Assembly (NCBI RefSeq): GCF_005405925.1
Contig: NZ_BJHV01000001.1
Coordinates: 2,852,001-2,916,000 of the forward strand
DNA from: Streptomyces antimycoticus
GTDB lineage: Bacteria > Actinomycetota > Actinomycetes > Streptomycetales > Streptomycetaceae
DNA length: 64,000 nucleotides
Direction: 5' to 3'
The notes beneath the pieces were generated by a model, which was not told where the DNA came from, did not search any database, and saw nothing but the letters and a program-made list of their open reading frames with translations. This document shows, piece after piece, positions 50,244 through 59,052 of the stretch. The translations under genes and the position numbers were made by a program. The stretch's first letter is position 1; each line of letters opens with the position of its first letter.

Positions 50244-51170
50244 TCAGCCGGCGTCGCCGTTGGCGCCGGCACGCCGGCGGCGGGCCAGGACGACGGCCCC
50301 GCCGCCCACGGCGAGCAGCAGGGCTCCGCCGCCCACCAGATACGGCGTGGCCGAGCTGCCACCGGTCTCGGCCAGGTGCTCCGGCTTCGGCTCGGGCGTG
50401 GTCTGCGGGCCCACGCTCGGGCTGGGCTGGACCGCCGCGGCGACGGGCGCCTCGCAGGTCGCCCGGGCGAGGGTGACCTGACCCTCGACCTCGGAGACGT
50501 TCAGCTTGAGCGGGTTCACGGAGACCTTCAGGTTGAGGGCCGTGGCCGCCGCCGTGCGCGAGGTGGTGGCCGTCCGCGACAGATCGAGCCGGACCTGGCC
50601 GAGCGTCGGCACATCGACCGTGGTGGTGCCGCTCGTGCTCAAGGTGACCTTCCTGCCGAGCACGCTGACGCTGCCGAGCAGGTTGGACTGGGCGGTCGGC
50701 CGCTTCCCGGCGGCACACACCGCCTTCGAGGTCACCTGCTCGACCGAGATCAGCGGCACCCCGGCCAGACCCGGTACGTGGACCTTGGCGTTGACGAGGT
50801 TGGAGTACCCCTCGGCGCGCTGCTTGTCCGCGGCGGCCCGGGCGGTGGCCACATCGGCCCGCAGCACACTGAACGGCCGGCCCCCGTCCACGCCGTCCAG
50901 GGTCGCGGTGAGTGCCGTCTTGCTGGCCGTCGCGGGTGCGTGCACCTCGTTCAGCACCACCGAGAGCGGAGCCGTGACGGTCTTGTTGAGCAGGGAGACA
51001 TCGAGATCGGTGCGGAGCACGACCGCACCCGCCTTACCGGTGGTCGCACCGGTGTCGGCCTGCGCGGTCGCCGCGGGCAGCAGACCCAGGACGGAGACCG
51101 CGGCAGCGGCAGTGGCGGCCGCCAGACGGCGGGTGGGCATGCCGAAGTAGGTGTTGCTGGAACAGGACAC
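50244..51170 (-). CDS. LAETG-anchored surface protein (SCO1860-type)
   Basis: A 308-residue secreted protein. The likely start is GTG 51170; ATG at 51140 (MPTRRLAAATAA) is an alternative that fits a twin-basic signal better. The signal 'LAAATAAAAVSVLGLLPAATAQA' is followed by a beta-rich body. The C-terminus has the sortase motif LAETGG at residues 266-271, then a hydrophobic helix 'YLVGGGALLLAVGGGAVVLA' and a basic tail 'RRRRAG'. It should be covalently attached to the cell wall by a class E sortase. Pro/Thr/Glu-rich spacer precedes the motif. The gene order matches SCO1860 of S. coelicolor. Function beyond the wall anchor unknown. Confidence 0.9.
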   Translation of the reverse strand: MSCSSNTYFGMPTRRLAAATAAAAVSVLGLLPAATAQADTGATTGKAGAVVLRTDLDVSLLNKTVTAPLSVVLNEVHAPATASKTALTATLDGVDGGRPFSVLRADVATARAAADKQRAEGYSNLVNAKVHVPGLAGVPLISVEQVTSKAVCAAGKRPTAQSNLLGSVSVLGRKVTLSTSGTTTVDVPTLGQVRLDLSRTATTSRTAAATALNLKVSVNPLKLNVSEVEGQVTLARATCEAPVAAAVQPSPSVGPQTTPEPKPEHLAETGGSSATPYLVGGGALLLAVGGGAVVLARRRRAGANGDAG

Positions 51171-51470
51171 GTGAGTTGACCCCCACAGGAGACATGGAGC
51201 CGCCGGCGCCTGCCGCGGGGGACTCCACGGGCGCCGACGGCCTCGACCACGCCATATTTGCGCACTGAGGGTAAACAGGCAGACACATGATGTCCGTTCA
51301 TCCCAAAGGGTGTGGTTCGCCGCCGCGTTCGAGCCGCGTTCCCTTCAGGAGCCCCCTAAGGACCCCCTGCCCCACCCGTTCCCGCGTCCAATAAGCCTGC
51401 GCCCGCGCCCAGTCAGCCTGCGCCCCGTGCCTGTCAGCCCCGTGCCTGTCAGCCCCGTCCCCGCGCCCCG
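51171..51470. other. Intergenic region between LAETG gene and amidohydrolase gene
   Basis: The left 100 bases are moderately AT-rich ('catatttgcgcactgagggtaaacagg') and probably hold the promoter of the LAETG gene. Near 51427-51460 the phrase 'gtgcctgtcagcccc' occurs twice in tandem, downstream of the amidohydrolase gene. No gene was recognised. Confidence 0.5.
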
Positions 51471-52580
51471 TCAGCCGACCACGCGGCCTCGCAGCACCAC
51501 CCGCCGCGGCGTCGTCAGCACCCGCACATCGGCGCGCGGATCCGCGTCGTAGACGACGAGATCGGCGGAGGCCCCCTCGGTGAGCCCCGGCCGTCCGAGC
51601 CAGGACTGCGCCCCCCAGGTCGCCGCCGAGAGTGCGTCCCGCGCCGGGATGCCCGCCTTCACCAGCTCGGCGACCTCCTGTCCGACCAGCCCATGGGCCA
51701 GTCCGCCGCCCGCGTCGGTGCCGGTGTAGATCGGGATGCCCGCGTCGTAGGCCGCCCGCACCGTCTCGTACCGGCGCGCGTGCAGCCGCCGCATATGGTC
51801 GGCCCAGCGCGGGAACCTCACCTCGCCGCCCAGCGCCAGCCGGGGGAAGGTGGCGATGTTGACCAGGGTCGGGACGATCGCCACGCCCCGCTCGGCGAAC
51901 AGCGGGATGGTCTCCTCGGTGAGCCCGGTGGCGTGCTCGATGCAGTCGATCCCCGCCTCGACCAGCGGCGCGAGGCTCTCCTCGGCGAAACAGTGGGCCG
52001 TGACCCGCGCGCCCAGCCGGTGCGCCTCGGCGATGGCCGCCTCGACCGCGCCGCGCGGCCAGCAGGCCCCCAGATCGCCGGTCTCCCGGTCGATCCAGTC
52101 GCCGACCAGCTTCACCCAGCCATCGCCCCGCCGCGCCTCCGCGGCCACGTAGGCGACCAGGTCCTCCGGCTCGATCTCATGCGCGTAGTTGCGGATGTAC
52201 CGCTTGGTGCGGGCGATATGGCGGCCGGCCCGGATGATGCGGGGCAGATCCTCGCGGTCGTCGATCCAGCGGGTGTCGGCCGGCGATCCGGCGTCCCGCA
52301 GCAGCAGCGCCCCGGCGTCGCGGTCGGTCAGCGCCTGTTTCTCGCTCGTCGAATCGTCCACCGCCCCATGGGCGTCGAGTCCGACATGGCAGTGGGCGTC
52401 GACGAGGCCGGGCAGCACCCAGCCCTCGACCAGCCGGATGTCCCTGGCCCCGGCCGGCCGCTCGAACGTGATCCTGCCGTCGACCACCCACAGCTCGTCC
52501 CGGACGTCGCCGGCAGCGTCGCCGGTGTCCGGTCCGACCAGGACCCGGCCCTTGATGTGGAGCACCGCGCTATCCCTCAT
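51471..52580 (-). CDS. Amidohydrolase family protein
   Basis: About 369 residues from ATG 52580 (an in-frame GTG at 52589 is an alternative). The metal-binding 'GLVDAHCHVGLDAHG' supplies the HxH pair, 'VTAHCFAEE' and 'IEHATGL' further His ligands, and 'YTGTDAGGGLAHG' the Asp. It is a prolidase/imidazolonepropionase-like member of the TIM-barrel hydrolases. The substrate is unknown. It is convergent with the LAETG gene and shares a short upstream region with the sigma-factor gene. Confidence 0.9.
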   Translation of the reverse strand: MRDSAVLHIKGRVLVGPDTGDAAGDVRDELWVVDGRITFERPAGARDIRLVEGWVLPGLVDAHCHVGLDAHGAVDDSTSEKQALTDRDAGALLLRDAGSPADTRWIDDREDLPRIIRAGRHIARTKRYIRNYAHEIEPEDLVAYVAAEARRGDGWVKLVGDWIDRETGDLGACWPRGAVEAAIAEAHRLGARVTAHCFAEESLAPLVEAGIDCIEHATGLTEETIPLFAERGVAIVPTLVNIATFPRLALGGEVRFPRWADHMRRLHARRYETVRAAYDAGIPIYTGTDAGGGLAHGLVGQEVAELVKAGIPARDALSAATWGAQSWLGRPGLTEGASADLVVYDADPRADVRVLTTPRRVVLRGRVVG

Positions 52581-52716
52581 GCATCGCACTGTACGAGACC
52601 GGGGCAGGGCGTTGACCGGCCAATTCCCAGGAGCTGGAACGGCGCCACTCGAACAACATGCGCAGCGCTGCTACGCTCACGCAACCCACCGGAGGAGCGG
52701 CAGTGAGGAGGTCCTC

Positions 52717-53487
52717 GTGAACGCTCCCGCCGATGACGCGGCCGCCGCGGGCACCGCGCGAGCGCCCGGCACACCGGAGGACCCCGACGGCTTATCGGCC
52801 GGTGTGCACGCCGACGCCGAGGTGCACACCGGCCCACAGCCCAACCCGCACACCGCCGACCCACAGGCCGAATTCCGGGACTTCTTCGAGCGGCACCACG
52901 CCGAACTGGCCCGCCTCGCCCATCTGTTGCTCGGCAGCTCCGACGGGGCGGACGACCTGGCGGCCGACGCGCTGGTGGCGGTCTGGCACCAGTGGGACCG
53001 GGTGCGGGTCGCCGACCATCCGGCCGCGTACGCCCGGGGCGTGGTCGCCAACCTGGCCCGCTCCCGGATCCGCAGTCTGGTGCGTGAGCGGCGGCGGGTG
53101 GCGCTCTTCTCCTCGCAGCGCTCCGACCACGTGGACGACCCGGATGTGTCCGCCGTGGTGGATGTGCAGGCCGCGCTGGTCCGGCTGCCGTTCCGCAAGC
53201 GCGCATGCGTCGTGCTGCGGCACGCCTTCGACCTCTCCGAGCGGGAGACGGCCCGTACGCTGGGCATTTCGGTGGGCACGGTCAAGAGTCAGACCTCCCG
53301 CGGAATCGCCGAGCTGGAGCGGCTGCTCGGCCCTCCGGACGGCGAGGGCGAGCTGCCCGGGGCGACGGAGGCCGAGCAGACGGTACGCACGCTCCGCTCT
53401 GGGAACACAGGCCACACGGGCCACACTGGGCCCGCTCGCCACTCGGGTCACATGGGCCACGCCGGGCATGCAGGAGGGGGCAGTTGA
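52717..53487 (+). CDS. SigE-family ECF sigma factor with TTA codon and His/Gly-rich tail
   Basis: A 256-residue protein from GTG 52717. The N-terminal 48 residues are low-complexity. The sigma region 2 part reads 'FRDFFERHHAELARLAHLLL', then 'DDLAADALVAVWHQWDRV', and region 4 reads 'CVVLRHAFDLSERETARTLGI' followed by 'SVGTVKSQTSRGIAEL', the SigE-family layout. Codon 26 is a TTA (52792-52794), rare in Streptomyces and read by the bldA tRNA. The C-terminal 25 residues have a 'TGHTGHTG' and 'GHMGHAGHAG' pattern. Coupled with the next gene by TGATG overlap, suggesting a sigma/regulator pair. Confidence 0.9.
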   Translation: MNAPADDAAAAGTARAPGTPEDPDGLSAGVHADAEVHTGPQPNPHTADPQAEFRDFFERHHAELARLAHLLLGSSDGADDLAADALVAVWHQWDRVRVADHPAAYARGVVANLARSRIRSLVRERRRVALFSSQRSDHVDDPDVSAVVDVQAALVRLPFRKRACVVLRHAFDLSERETARTLGISVGTVKSQTSRGIAELERLLGPPDGEGELPGATEAEQTVRTLRSGNTGHTGHTGPARHSGHMGHAGHAGGGS

Positions 53488-54302
53488 TGATCGAGCATCG
53501 CGAGCGCCCCGAAGGCCGCGATGTCGTCGCCGAGCTGCGTACGGCCGCCGCCTCCCATGAGCCGGACCGGACCCGGATGCTGGCCCGGGTCACGGCGGGC
53601 ATGACGGCCGACGGCCGGAGCCGGGGCGCGCGGACGAGCCCGCGCCGGACCTGGGCGCCGCGGCTGGTGGGCCCGGTCGCCGGGCTGGCCGCGGCGGTCG
53701 CGGCGACGGGGATCGCGGTGGTGGCCACGGACGGTGCCGAGCGGCCGCAGACGGTGCGCACCTCGAGCGAGCCTGCCGCGCCTCCGGCGGGCGCGGGCGT
53801 GGACAGGCGGCCCGGGGAGAAGCCGGGCGCCGGATCGCAGAGCGATGCTGAGCGGCACACGCCGAGCGCCTATCCCACCGCGGCCGGTCCAAACCATCTC
53901 GCCGAGCCGACCGTTCGATCCAAGGGCGTCATCAACGCGCATTCCAATCCATACTGGGCGCAGAGTGACATCACGCTCACCATTGGTAGGTCACTGACCT
54001 CGCTGACGGTGGAGCTGCGAGTCGCGGACACCGGGGATGTGCTGTCCACCGGGTCCTGGAGCTCGCTGCCGACCGGCGATGTGACCACCGCCACCCGCGT
54101 CGAGGACGGTGTGCTGGTCTACCGCTGGACGCTCCGGAAGGGCGCGACCGTGCCCGCGGGCCGGTATGTCTTCGCGGGGCAGTACAACCACGCCGAGGGG
54201 GACCGGGACACCGGCCGGGATGCGTACTCGGCCTCGGGCAACGGCGCCTCCGGGGCCTTCGCGGTGCGGGGCGACTTCCCTCGGTTCACCGTGGGGGATT
54301 GA
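53487..54302 (+). CDS. Membrane protein coupled to the sigma factor, possible anti-sigma
   Basis: A 271-residue protein from ATG 53487 (overlaps the sigma stop by one base). The N-terminal 60 residues are cytoplasmic and basic ('VVAELRTAAASHEPDRTRML'), followed by a single membrane helix ('LVGPVAGLAAAVAATGIAVVA') and a large extracytoplasmic domain with repeats of 'VTV'-type strands ('LTSLTVELRVADTGDVLSTG', 'RVEDGVLVYRWTLRKGATVP'). That layout fits a transmembrane anti-sigma factor, although no zinc-binding HxxxCxxC motif is seen. Its role as the sigma partner is inferred from coupling. Confidence 0.75.
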   Translation: MIEHRERPEGRDVVAELRTAAASHEPDRTRMLARVTAGMTADGRSRGARTSPRRTWAPRLVGPVAGLAAAVAATGIAVVATDGAERPQTVRTSSEPAAPPAGAGVDRRPGEKPGAGSQSDAERHTPSAYPTAAGPNHLAEPTVRSKGVINAHSNPYWAQSDITLTIGRSLTSLTVELRVADTGDVLSTGSWSSLPTGDVTTATRVEDGVLVYRWTLRKGATVPAGRYVFAGQYNHAEGDRDTGRDAYSASGNGASGAFAVRGDFPRFTVGD

Positions 54303-54621
54303 ATTCATGGCAGCGTGGCCAGAAATTCTTCGCGTTTTTCCGCTACTACTTCCACATTCGTCTGCCCGCCATTGCGATTCCTAAACAAAAAATTTTTCGC
54401 GGGTTCCTGATCCCGTAATTCAAGACGGTCATCGGCCGGTTACATATATGTGACGGACCCCACACGCGATCCGCTTTGCCCGAGTAACTCCCTTACAAAT
54501 TACCGCCTTTCGGCCAACGGCCGCGCGCACGCGCGCTCGCGCGTGATAACACATGGACCCCCCTCCACGTAACCCCCCACCGCGATGCATTTTCTGATTC
54601 TGCTGGGTAAATTGAATTTGC
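54303..54621. promoter_or_regulatory. ectA upstream region, AT-rich patches
   Basis: The region between the preceding gene and ectA contains AT-rich patches unusual for this chromosome ('aaacaaaaaatttttcgcggg', 54385-54405). It lacks a strong Shine-Dalgarno before ATG 54622; a 'taaatt' at 54608-54613 may be a -10, giving a very short leader. It includes the operator-like sequence listed separately. No gene was recognised. Confidence 0.55.
54439..54454. promoter_or_regulatory. Operator-like inverted repeat upstream of ectA, GlnR-type spacing
   Basis: gttacatatatgtgac (54439-54454) is a near-palindrome (14 of 16 positions). It also fits gTnAc-N6-G..Ac, resembling the GlnR half-sites. GlnR is reported as a repressor of ect genes in S. 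coelicolor. It is about 170 bases upstream of ectA. Binding is inference. Confidence 0.4.
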
Positions 54622-55173
54622 ATGACCGCCGCACAAGCAGACCTAGTCCGTAGCGAATTGGATTTGCCGGAGGGCCTCACCCTCGACACACCGCGCGTCG
54701 AGGATGGAGCCGCGATCTGGCGAATCGCCCGCGACTCCAAAACCCTGGACCTCAACTCCTCCTACAGCTACCTTCTGTGGTGCCGCGACTTCGCCGCCAC
54801 ATCCGTAGTGGCGCGCGACGCCGACGGCGGACCGGTCGGCTTCATCACCGGCTACATCCGTCCCGAGCGCCCAGAGACCCTCGTCGTCTGGCAGGTCGCC
54901 GTCGACCACGCCTGGCGTGGCCGCAAGCTGGCCGCCACCCTGCTGGACGGGCTGGTCGCCCGGGTCGCCACGGCGGGCGTCCGCGGCATCGAGACGACGA
55001 TCACCCCTGACAACACCGCCTCGAACCGGCTGTTCACCTCATTCGCCGAGCGGCATGAAGCACCGCTCGAGCGTGAGGTGCTCTTCCACGGCGGTCTCTT
55101 CCCCGATGGTGGGCACGAGCCCGAGGTGCTCTACCGCATCGGCCCGCTCGGGCCGCGCTCGGACCGGACCTGA
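54622..55173 (+). CDS. ectA: Diaminobutyrate acetyltransferase EctA
   Basis: A 183-residue GNAT-fold acetyltransferase forming N-gamma-acetyl-L-2,4-diaminobutyrate. The acetyl-CoA loop is in 'VAVDHAWRGRKLAATLLDGL', and the EctA signature 'LDLNSSYSYLLWCRDFAATS' lies near residue 45. 'ETTITPDNTASNRLFTSFAE' is also typical. First gene of the ect operon; the gap to ectB is 74 bases with a clear 'aggaga' for ectB. Confidence 0.97.
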   Translation: MTAAQADLVRSELDLPEGLTLDTPRVEDGAAIWRIARDSKTLDLNSSYSYLLWCRDFAATSVVARDADGGPVGFITGYIRPERPETLVVWQVAVDHAWRGRKLAATLLDGLVARVATAGVRGIETTITPDNTASNRLFTSFAERHEAPLEREVLFHGGLFPDGGHEPEVLYRIGPLGPRSDRT

Positions 55174-55247
55174 TCTCCCCTGATCACACCCCGATCACCC
55201 CGATCCTCCCCCTCACCCCCCTCACACCCCTCTCCCAGGAGAACGCT

Positions 55248-56510
55248 GTGACCATCACCCCGCCCGCCCTGAGCGTCTTCGAGGCCCTGGAGTCGGAGGT
55301 GCGCAGCTACTGCCGTGGCTGGCCCGCCGTCTTCGACCGTGCGCAGGGCAGCCACATGTTCGACGAGGACGGCCACACCTACCTCGACTTCTTCGCCGGA
55401 GCCGGGTCGCTCAACTACGGCCACAACAACCCGGTACTGAAACGGGCGCTGATCGACTACATCGAGCGTGACGGCGTCACCCACGGCCTGGACATGTCCA
55501 CCACGGCCAAGCGCGCGTTCCTCGAGTCGTTCCAGAACAACATCCTGCGCCCGCGCGATCTGCCCTACAAGGTCATGTTCCCGGGCCCGACCGGCACCAA
55601 CGCCGTCGAGGCCGCGCTGAAGCTGGCCCGTAAGGTCAAGGGCCGCGAGTCCATCGTCTCCTTCACCAATGCCTTCCACGGCATGTCGCTGGGCTCGCTG
55701 GCCGTGACCGGCAACGCCTTCAAGCGCGCCGGCGCGGGCATCCCGCTGGTCCACGGCACCCCGATGCCGTTCGACAACTACTTCGACGGCACGATCCCGG
55801 ACTTCCTGTGGTTCGAGCGGCTGCTGGAGGACCAGGGTTCCGGCCTCAACCAGCCCGCCGCCGTGATCGTCGAGACCGTGCAGGGCGAGGGCGGTATCAA
55901 CGTGGCCCGGCCCGAGTGGCTGCGCGCCCTGGCCGAGCTGTGCGAGCGCCAGGACATGCTGCTGATCGTCGACGACATCCAGATGGGCTGCGGCCGCACC
56001 GGCGCCTTCTTCTCCTTCGAGGAGTCGGGCATCACCCCGGACATCGTGACCGTGTCGAAGTCCATCAGCGGCTACGGCATGCCGATGTCGCTCGCGCTCT
56101 TCAAGCCCGAGCTGGACGTCTGGGAGCCCGGCGAGCACAACGGCACCTTCCGCGGCAACAACCCCGCCTTCGTCACCGCCGCCGCGACCCTGGACACCTA
56201 CTGGGCCGACAGCCAGATGGAGAAGCAGACCCTGGCCCGCGGCGAGCAGGTCGAGCAGGCCCTGCGCGCCATCTGCGAGGAGCAGTCCGGCACCCACTTC
56301 CGCGGCCGCGGCCTGGTGTGGGGTCTGGAGTTCGAGGACAAGCCGCGCGCCTCGGCGGTCTGCCGCCGCGCCTTCGAGCTGGGGCTGCTGGTGGAGACGT
56401 CCGGCCCCGAGAGCGAGGTCGTCAAGCTGCTGCCCGCGCTGACCATCTCCCCCGATGACCTGGACGAGGGGCTGCGGACCCTCGCCCGCGCGGTCCGCGA
56501 GACCGCATGA
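55248..56510 (+). CDS. ectB: Diaminobutyrate--2-oxoglutarate transaminase EctB
   Basis: A 420-residue class III aminotransferase, start GTG 55248 after 'aggaga'. The PLP Lys271 is in '[13 protein letters not shown]'. '[17 protein letters not shown]' and '[15 protein letters not shown]' are EctB-type segments. It converts aspartate-semialdehyde and glutamate to L-2,4-diaminobutyrate and 2-oxoglutarate, the first step of ectoine synthesis. 40 bases separate it from ectC. Confidence 0.97.
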   Translation: MTITPPALSVFEALESEVRSYCRGWPAVFDRAQGSHMFDEDGHTYLDFFAGAGSLNYGHNNPVLKRALIDYIERDGVTHGLDMSTTAKRAFLESFQNNILRPRDLPYKVMFPGPTGTNAVEAALKLARKVKGRESIVSFTNAFHGMSLGSLAVTGNAFKRAGAGIPLVHGTPMPFDNYFDGTIPDFLWFERLLEDQGSGLNQPAAVIVETVQGEGGINVARPEWLRALAELCERQDMLLIVDDIQMGCGRTGAFFSFEESGITPDIVTVSKSISGYGMPMSLALFKPELDVWEPGEHNGTFRGNNPAFVTAAATLDTYWADSQMEKQTLARGEQVEQALRAICEEQSGTHFRGRGLVWGLEFEDKPRASAVCRRAFELGLLVETSGPESEVVKLLPALTISPDDLDEGLRTLARAVRETA

Positions 56511-56550
56511 CCCTCCCGTACCGCAGAGAAGAGAAAGGCAAGAACTCACC

Positions 56551-56955
56551 GTGATCGTCCGATCCTTCAAGGACATCGAGGACACCGAGAGGCATGTGAA
56601 GGCCAAGACCGGCACCTGGGAGAGCAAGCGCATTGTGCTCGCCCGTGAAGGCGTCGGCTTCTCGCTGCACGAGACCATCCTCTACGCGGGCACCGAGACC
56701 TCGATGTGGTACGCCAACCACATCGAGGCGGTGCTGTGCGTCGAGGGTGAGGCCGAGCTCACCAACGACGAGACCGGTGAGAAGCACTGGATCACGCCCG
56801 GCACCATGTACCTGCTGAACGGGCATGAGAAGCACACGATACGCCCCAAAACGGACTTCCGGTGCGTCTGTGTATTCAACCCGCCGATCACGGGACGGGA
56901 GGACCATGATGAGAACGGCGTATACCCGCTGATCACCGAGACCGAGGAGGCATGA
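56551..56955 (+). CDS. ectC: Ectoine synthase EctC
   Basis: A 134-residue cupin from GTG 56551. '[21 protein letters not shown]' opens the protein, and '[20 protein letters not shown]' with '[18 protein letters not shown]' provides the cupin metal ligands. It cyclises N-gamma-acetyl-diaminobutyrate to ectoine. Four bases separate it from ectD. Confidence 0.98.
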   Translation: MIVRSFKDIEDTERHVKAKTGTWESKRIVLAREGVGFSLHETILYAGTETSMWYANHIEAVLCVEGEAELTNDETGEKHWITPGTMYLLNGHEKHTIRPKTDFRCVCVFNPPITGREDHDENGVYPLITETEEA

Positions 56956-56959
56956 TCCG

Positions 56960-57847
56960 ATGACCGCGGTCACTGACCTGTACCCGACCCGTGGGGCCAT
57001 GGAGGTCGCTACGCCGCGCGTGGACCCCGTGGTGTGGTCCGACCCCGGCGCCCCCGGGCCGCTGCAACCGTCCGAGCTGAGCGATTTCGATCGCGACGGC
57101 TTCCTGGCAATTGACGAGCTGATCACTCCGGACGAGGTCGCGGTCTACCGCGCCGAGCTGGACCGGCTGGTCGCCGACCCGGACGTGCGCGCCGACGAAC
57201 GCTCGATCATCGAGCCGAAGTCGCAGGACGTACGGTCGGTGTTCGAGGTGCACCGGATCAGCGAGGTCTTCGCGAACCTGGTGCGCGACCCGCGTGTGGT
57301 GGGCCGCGCTCGTCAGATCCTCGGCTCGGACGTCTACGTCCACCAGAGCCGGATCAACGTCAAACCGGGTTTCGGCGCCTCGGGCTTCTACTGGCACTCG
57401 GACTTCGAGACCTGGCACGCCGAGGACGGACTGCCGAACATGCGGACCGTGTCGGTCTCGATCGCGCTGACCGAGAACTACGACACCAACGGCGGCCTCA
57501 TGATCATGCCGGGGTCGCACCGTACGTTCCTCGGCTGCTCGGGCGAGACACCGAAGGACAACTACAAGAAGTCGCTGCAGATGCAGGACGCGGGCACCCC
57601 GTCCGACGAGGCGCTCACCGGTTTCGCCGACAAGCACGGCATCAAGCTGTTCACCGGCAAGGCCGGTTCGGCGACGTGGTTCGACTGCAACTGCATGCAC
57701 GGCTCGGGCGACAACATCACGCCCTACTCGCGCAGCAACGTCTTCATCGTGTTCAACAGCGTGGAGAACACCGCGGTGGAGCCGTTCGCGGCACCGGTCC
57801 CCCGGCCGGAGTTCATCGGGGCCAGGGACTTCACGCCCGTACGGTGA
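56960..57847 (+). CDS. ectD: Ectoine hydroxylase EctD
   Basis: A 295-residue non-heme iron, 2-oxoglutarate-dependent dioxygenase converting ectoine to 5-hydroxyectoine. The iron ligands are His146 and Asp148 in 'YWHSDFETWH' and His247 in 'CMHGSGDN'; the order matches characterised EctD. The EctD signature 'FYWHSDFETWHAEDG' is complete. A strong terminator begins 33 bases after the stop, ending the operon. Confidence 0.98.
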   Translation: MTAVTDLYPTRGAMEVATPRVDPVVWSDPGAPGPLQPSELSDFDRDGFLAIDELITPDEVAVYRAELDRLVADPDVRADERSIIEPKSQDVRSVFEVHRISEVFANLVRDPRVVGRARQILGSDVYVHQSRINVKPGFGASGFYWHSDFETWHAEDGLPNMRTVSVSIALTENYDTNGGLMIMPGSHRTFLGCSGETPKDNYKKSLQMQDAGTPSDEALTGFADKHGIKLFTGKAGSATWFDCNCMHGSGDNITPYSRSNVFIVFNSVENTAVEPFAAPVPRPEFIGARDFTPVR

Positions 57848-57879
57848 TCGCCGCCGTGCGCTGAGCTGACGTCCGTGAT

Positions 57880-57920
57880 CTGAGGGAAGCCGGGGTGCCC
57901 CGGCTTCCCTCAGATTTTTT
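57880..57920 (+). terminator. Strong intrinsic terminator after ectD
   Basis: A perfect 16-bp stem (57880-57895 with 57898-57913, two-base loop) is followed by a T tract at 57915-57920. The stem is unusually long and the T run complete, so termination should be efficient. Confidence 0.95.
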
Positions 57921-57927
57921 ATGGCCG

Positions 57928-57994
57928 CGTGCTGGCCCCGGTCCGGCCGCGTGCTGGCCCCGGTCCGGCCCCGTGCTGGCCCCCGGTCCGGCCC
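57928..57994. repeat. Three tandem copies of a 22-bp unit
   Basis: Copies begin at 57928, 57950 and 57972, with unit cgtgctggccccggtccggc plus two bases. The third has an extra c. It lies between the ectD terminator and the end of the aminotransferase gene; no function is evident. Confidence 0.9.
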
Positions 57995-57999
57995 CGGTC

Positions 58000-59052
58000 T
58001 CAGCGGGACAGCTCCTCCAGCAGCCGGTCCACATCGGCCGCCGTGTTGTACAGGTGGAAGGAGGCGCGGAGGTTGCCGGCCCGCGCCGAGACATGCACAT
58101 CCGCCTCCGCCAGCCGGGACGCGGCGTCCCCCAGCCCCGGTACGGAGACGATGGCCGAGCCGGGGGCGGCGACGGGCTGGTGGCCGAGCCCGATGACCCC
58201 GGCCCGGAAGCGGTCGGCGAGCGCGCGGTCGTGGGCGGCGATGGCCTCGGTGCCCAGCTCCTCGATCAGCGCGAGGGAGTGCCGGGCCGCCACGTAGGAG
58301 TACACGCTCGGGCTCTCGTCGAAGCGGCGGGCGGAGTGGGCGAGTTCCGCCACCGGTCCGTAGCAGCTGTCCCAGGGCTTCTCGCCCGCGACCCAGCCCG
58401 CGAAGACGGGGGTGAGCTCGCCCAGGTCCTCGGGGACGGTCAGGAAGGCGGCCCCGCGTGGGCACATCAGCCACTTGTACGCCACGCAGACGGTGTAGTC
58501 GGCCTCGTCGGCGTTCACCGGGAACCAGCCGGCCGCCTGGCTGGTGTCCACCAGGGTGCGGGCCCCGTGGGTCCGGGCCGCCTCCGCGATGGCGTCGAGA
58601 TCGGCGATCCGCCCGTCCGCGGACTGGACCGCGCTCACGGCCACCAGCGCCGTACCGGGCCGTACCGCCTCCGCGATCTCCTCCAGCGGCACGATGCGCA
58701 GCTTGAGGTCGCCGCGGACGGCGAAGGGGTTGACCAGGGAGCTGAAGTCGCCGTCGGCGAAGATGACTTCGGCTCCGGACGGCAGCGAGGTGGCGATCAT
58801 CCCCGCGTAGACGGCGACCGAGCTGCCGGCCGCGACCCGCCGCGCCGGTACGCCGACGAGCCGGGCATAGGCGGCCCGGCTCTCCTCAACCGCCTCGAAG
58901 GCCGCGTCGACGATGGGCCGTCCGGCGGCCGAGCCGTCGAGGACCGCCTTCACGGCGGCCACGGAGCGTGCGGGGATCAGACCGCTGGACGCGGTGGTGA
59001 GATACGTCGTGTGTGGCGCGAATTCGGCGCCTGCCAGGCTCTCCATGTCCAT
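58000..59052 (-). CDS. Class V aminotransferase-fold PLP enzyme
   Basis: A 350-residue protein from ATG 59052. The PLP site is Lys193 in 'CVAYKWLMCPRGAAF', with 'TLVDTSQAAGWFPVN' before it as the Asp/Gln cofactor contacts and 'YLTTASSGLIP' at the N-terminus. This is the cysteine desulfurase/kynureninase-like class V fold. There is no active Cys loop, so a sulfur role is unlikely. It is convergent with ectD; a link to ectoine metabolism is not shown by the sequence. Confidence 0.88.
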   Translation of the reverse strand: MDMESLAGAEFAPHTTYLTTASSGLIPARSVAAVKAVLDGSAAGRPIVDAAFEAVEESRAAYARLVGVPARRVAAGSSVAVYAGMIATSLPSGAEVIFADGDFSSLVNPFAVRGDLKLRIVPLEEIAEAVRPGTALVAVSAVQSADGRIADLDAIAEAARTHGARTLVDTSQAAGWFPVNADEADYTVCVAYKWLMCPRGAAFLTVPEDLGELTPVFAGWVAGEKPWDSCYGPVAELAHSARRFDESPSVYSYVAARHSLALIEELGTEAIAAHDRALADRFRAGVIGLGHQPVAAPGSAIVSVPGLGDAASRLAEADVHVSARAGNLRASFHLYNTAADVDRLLEELSR

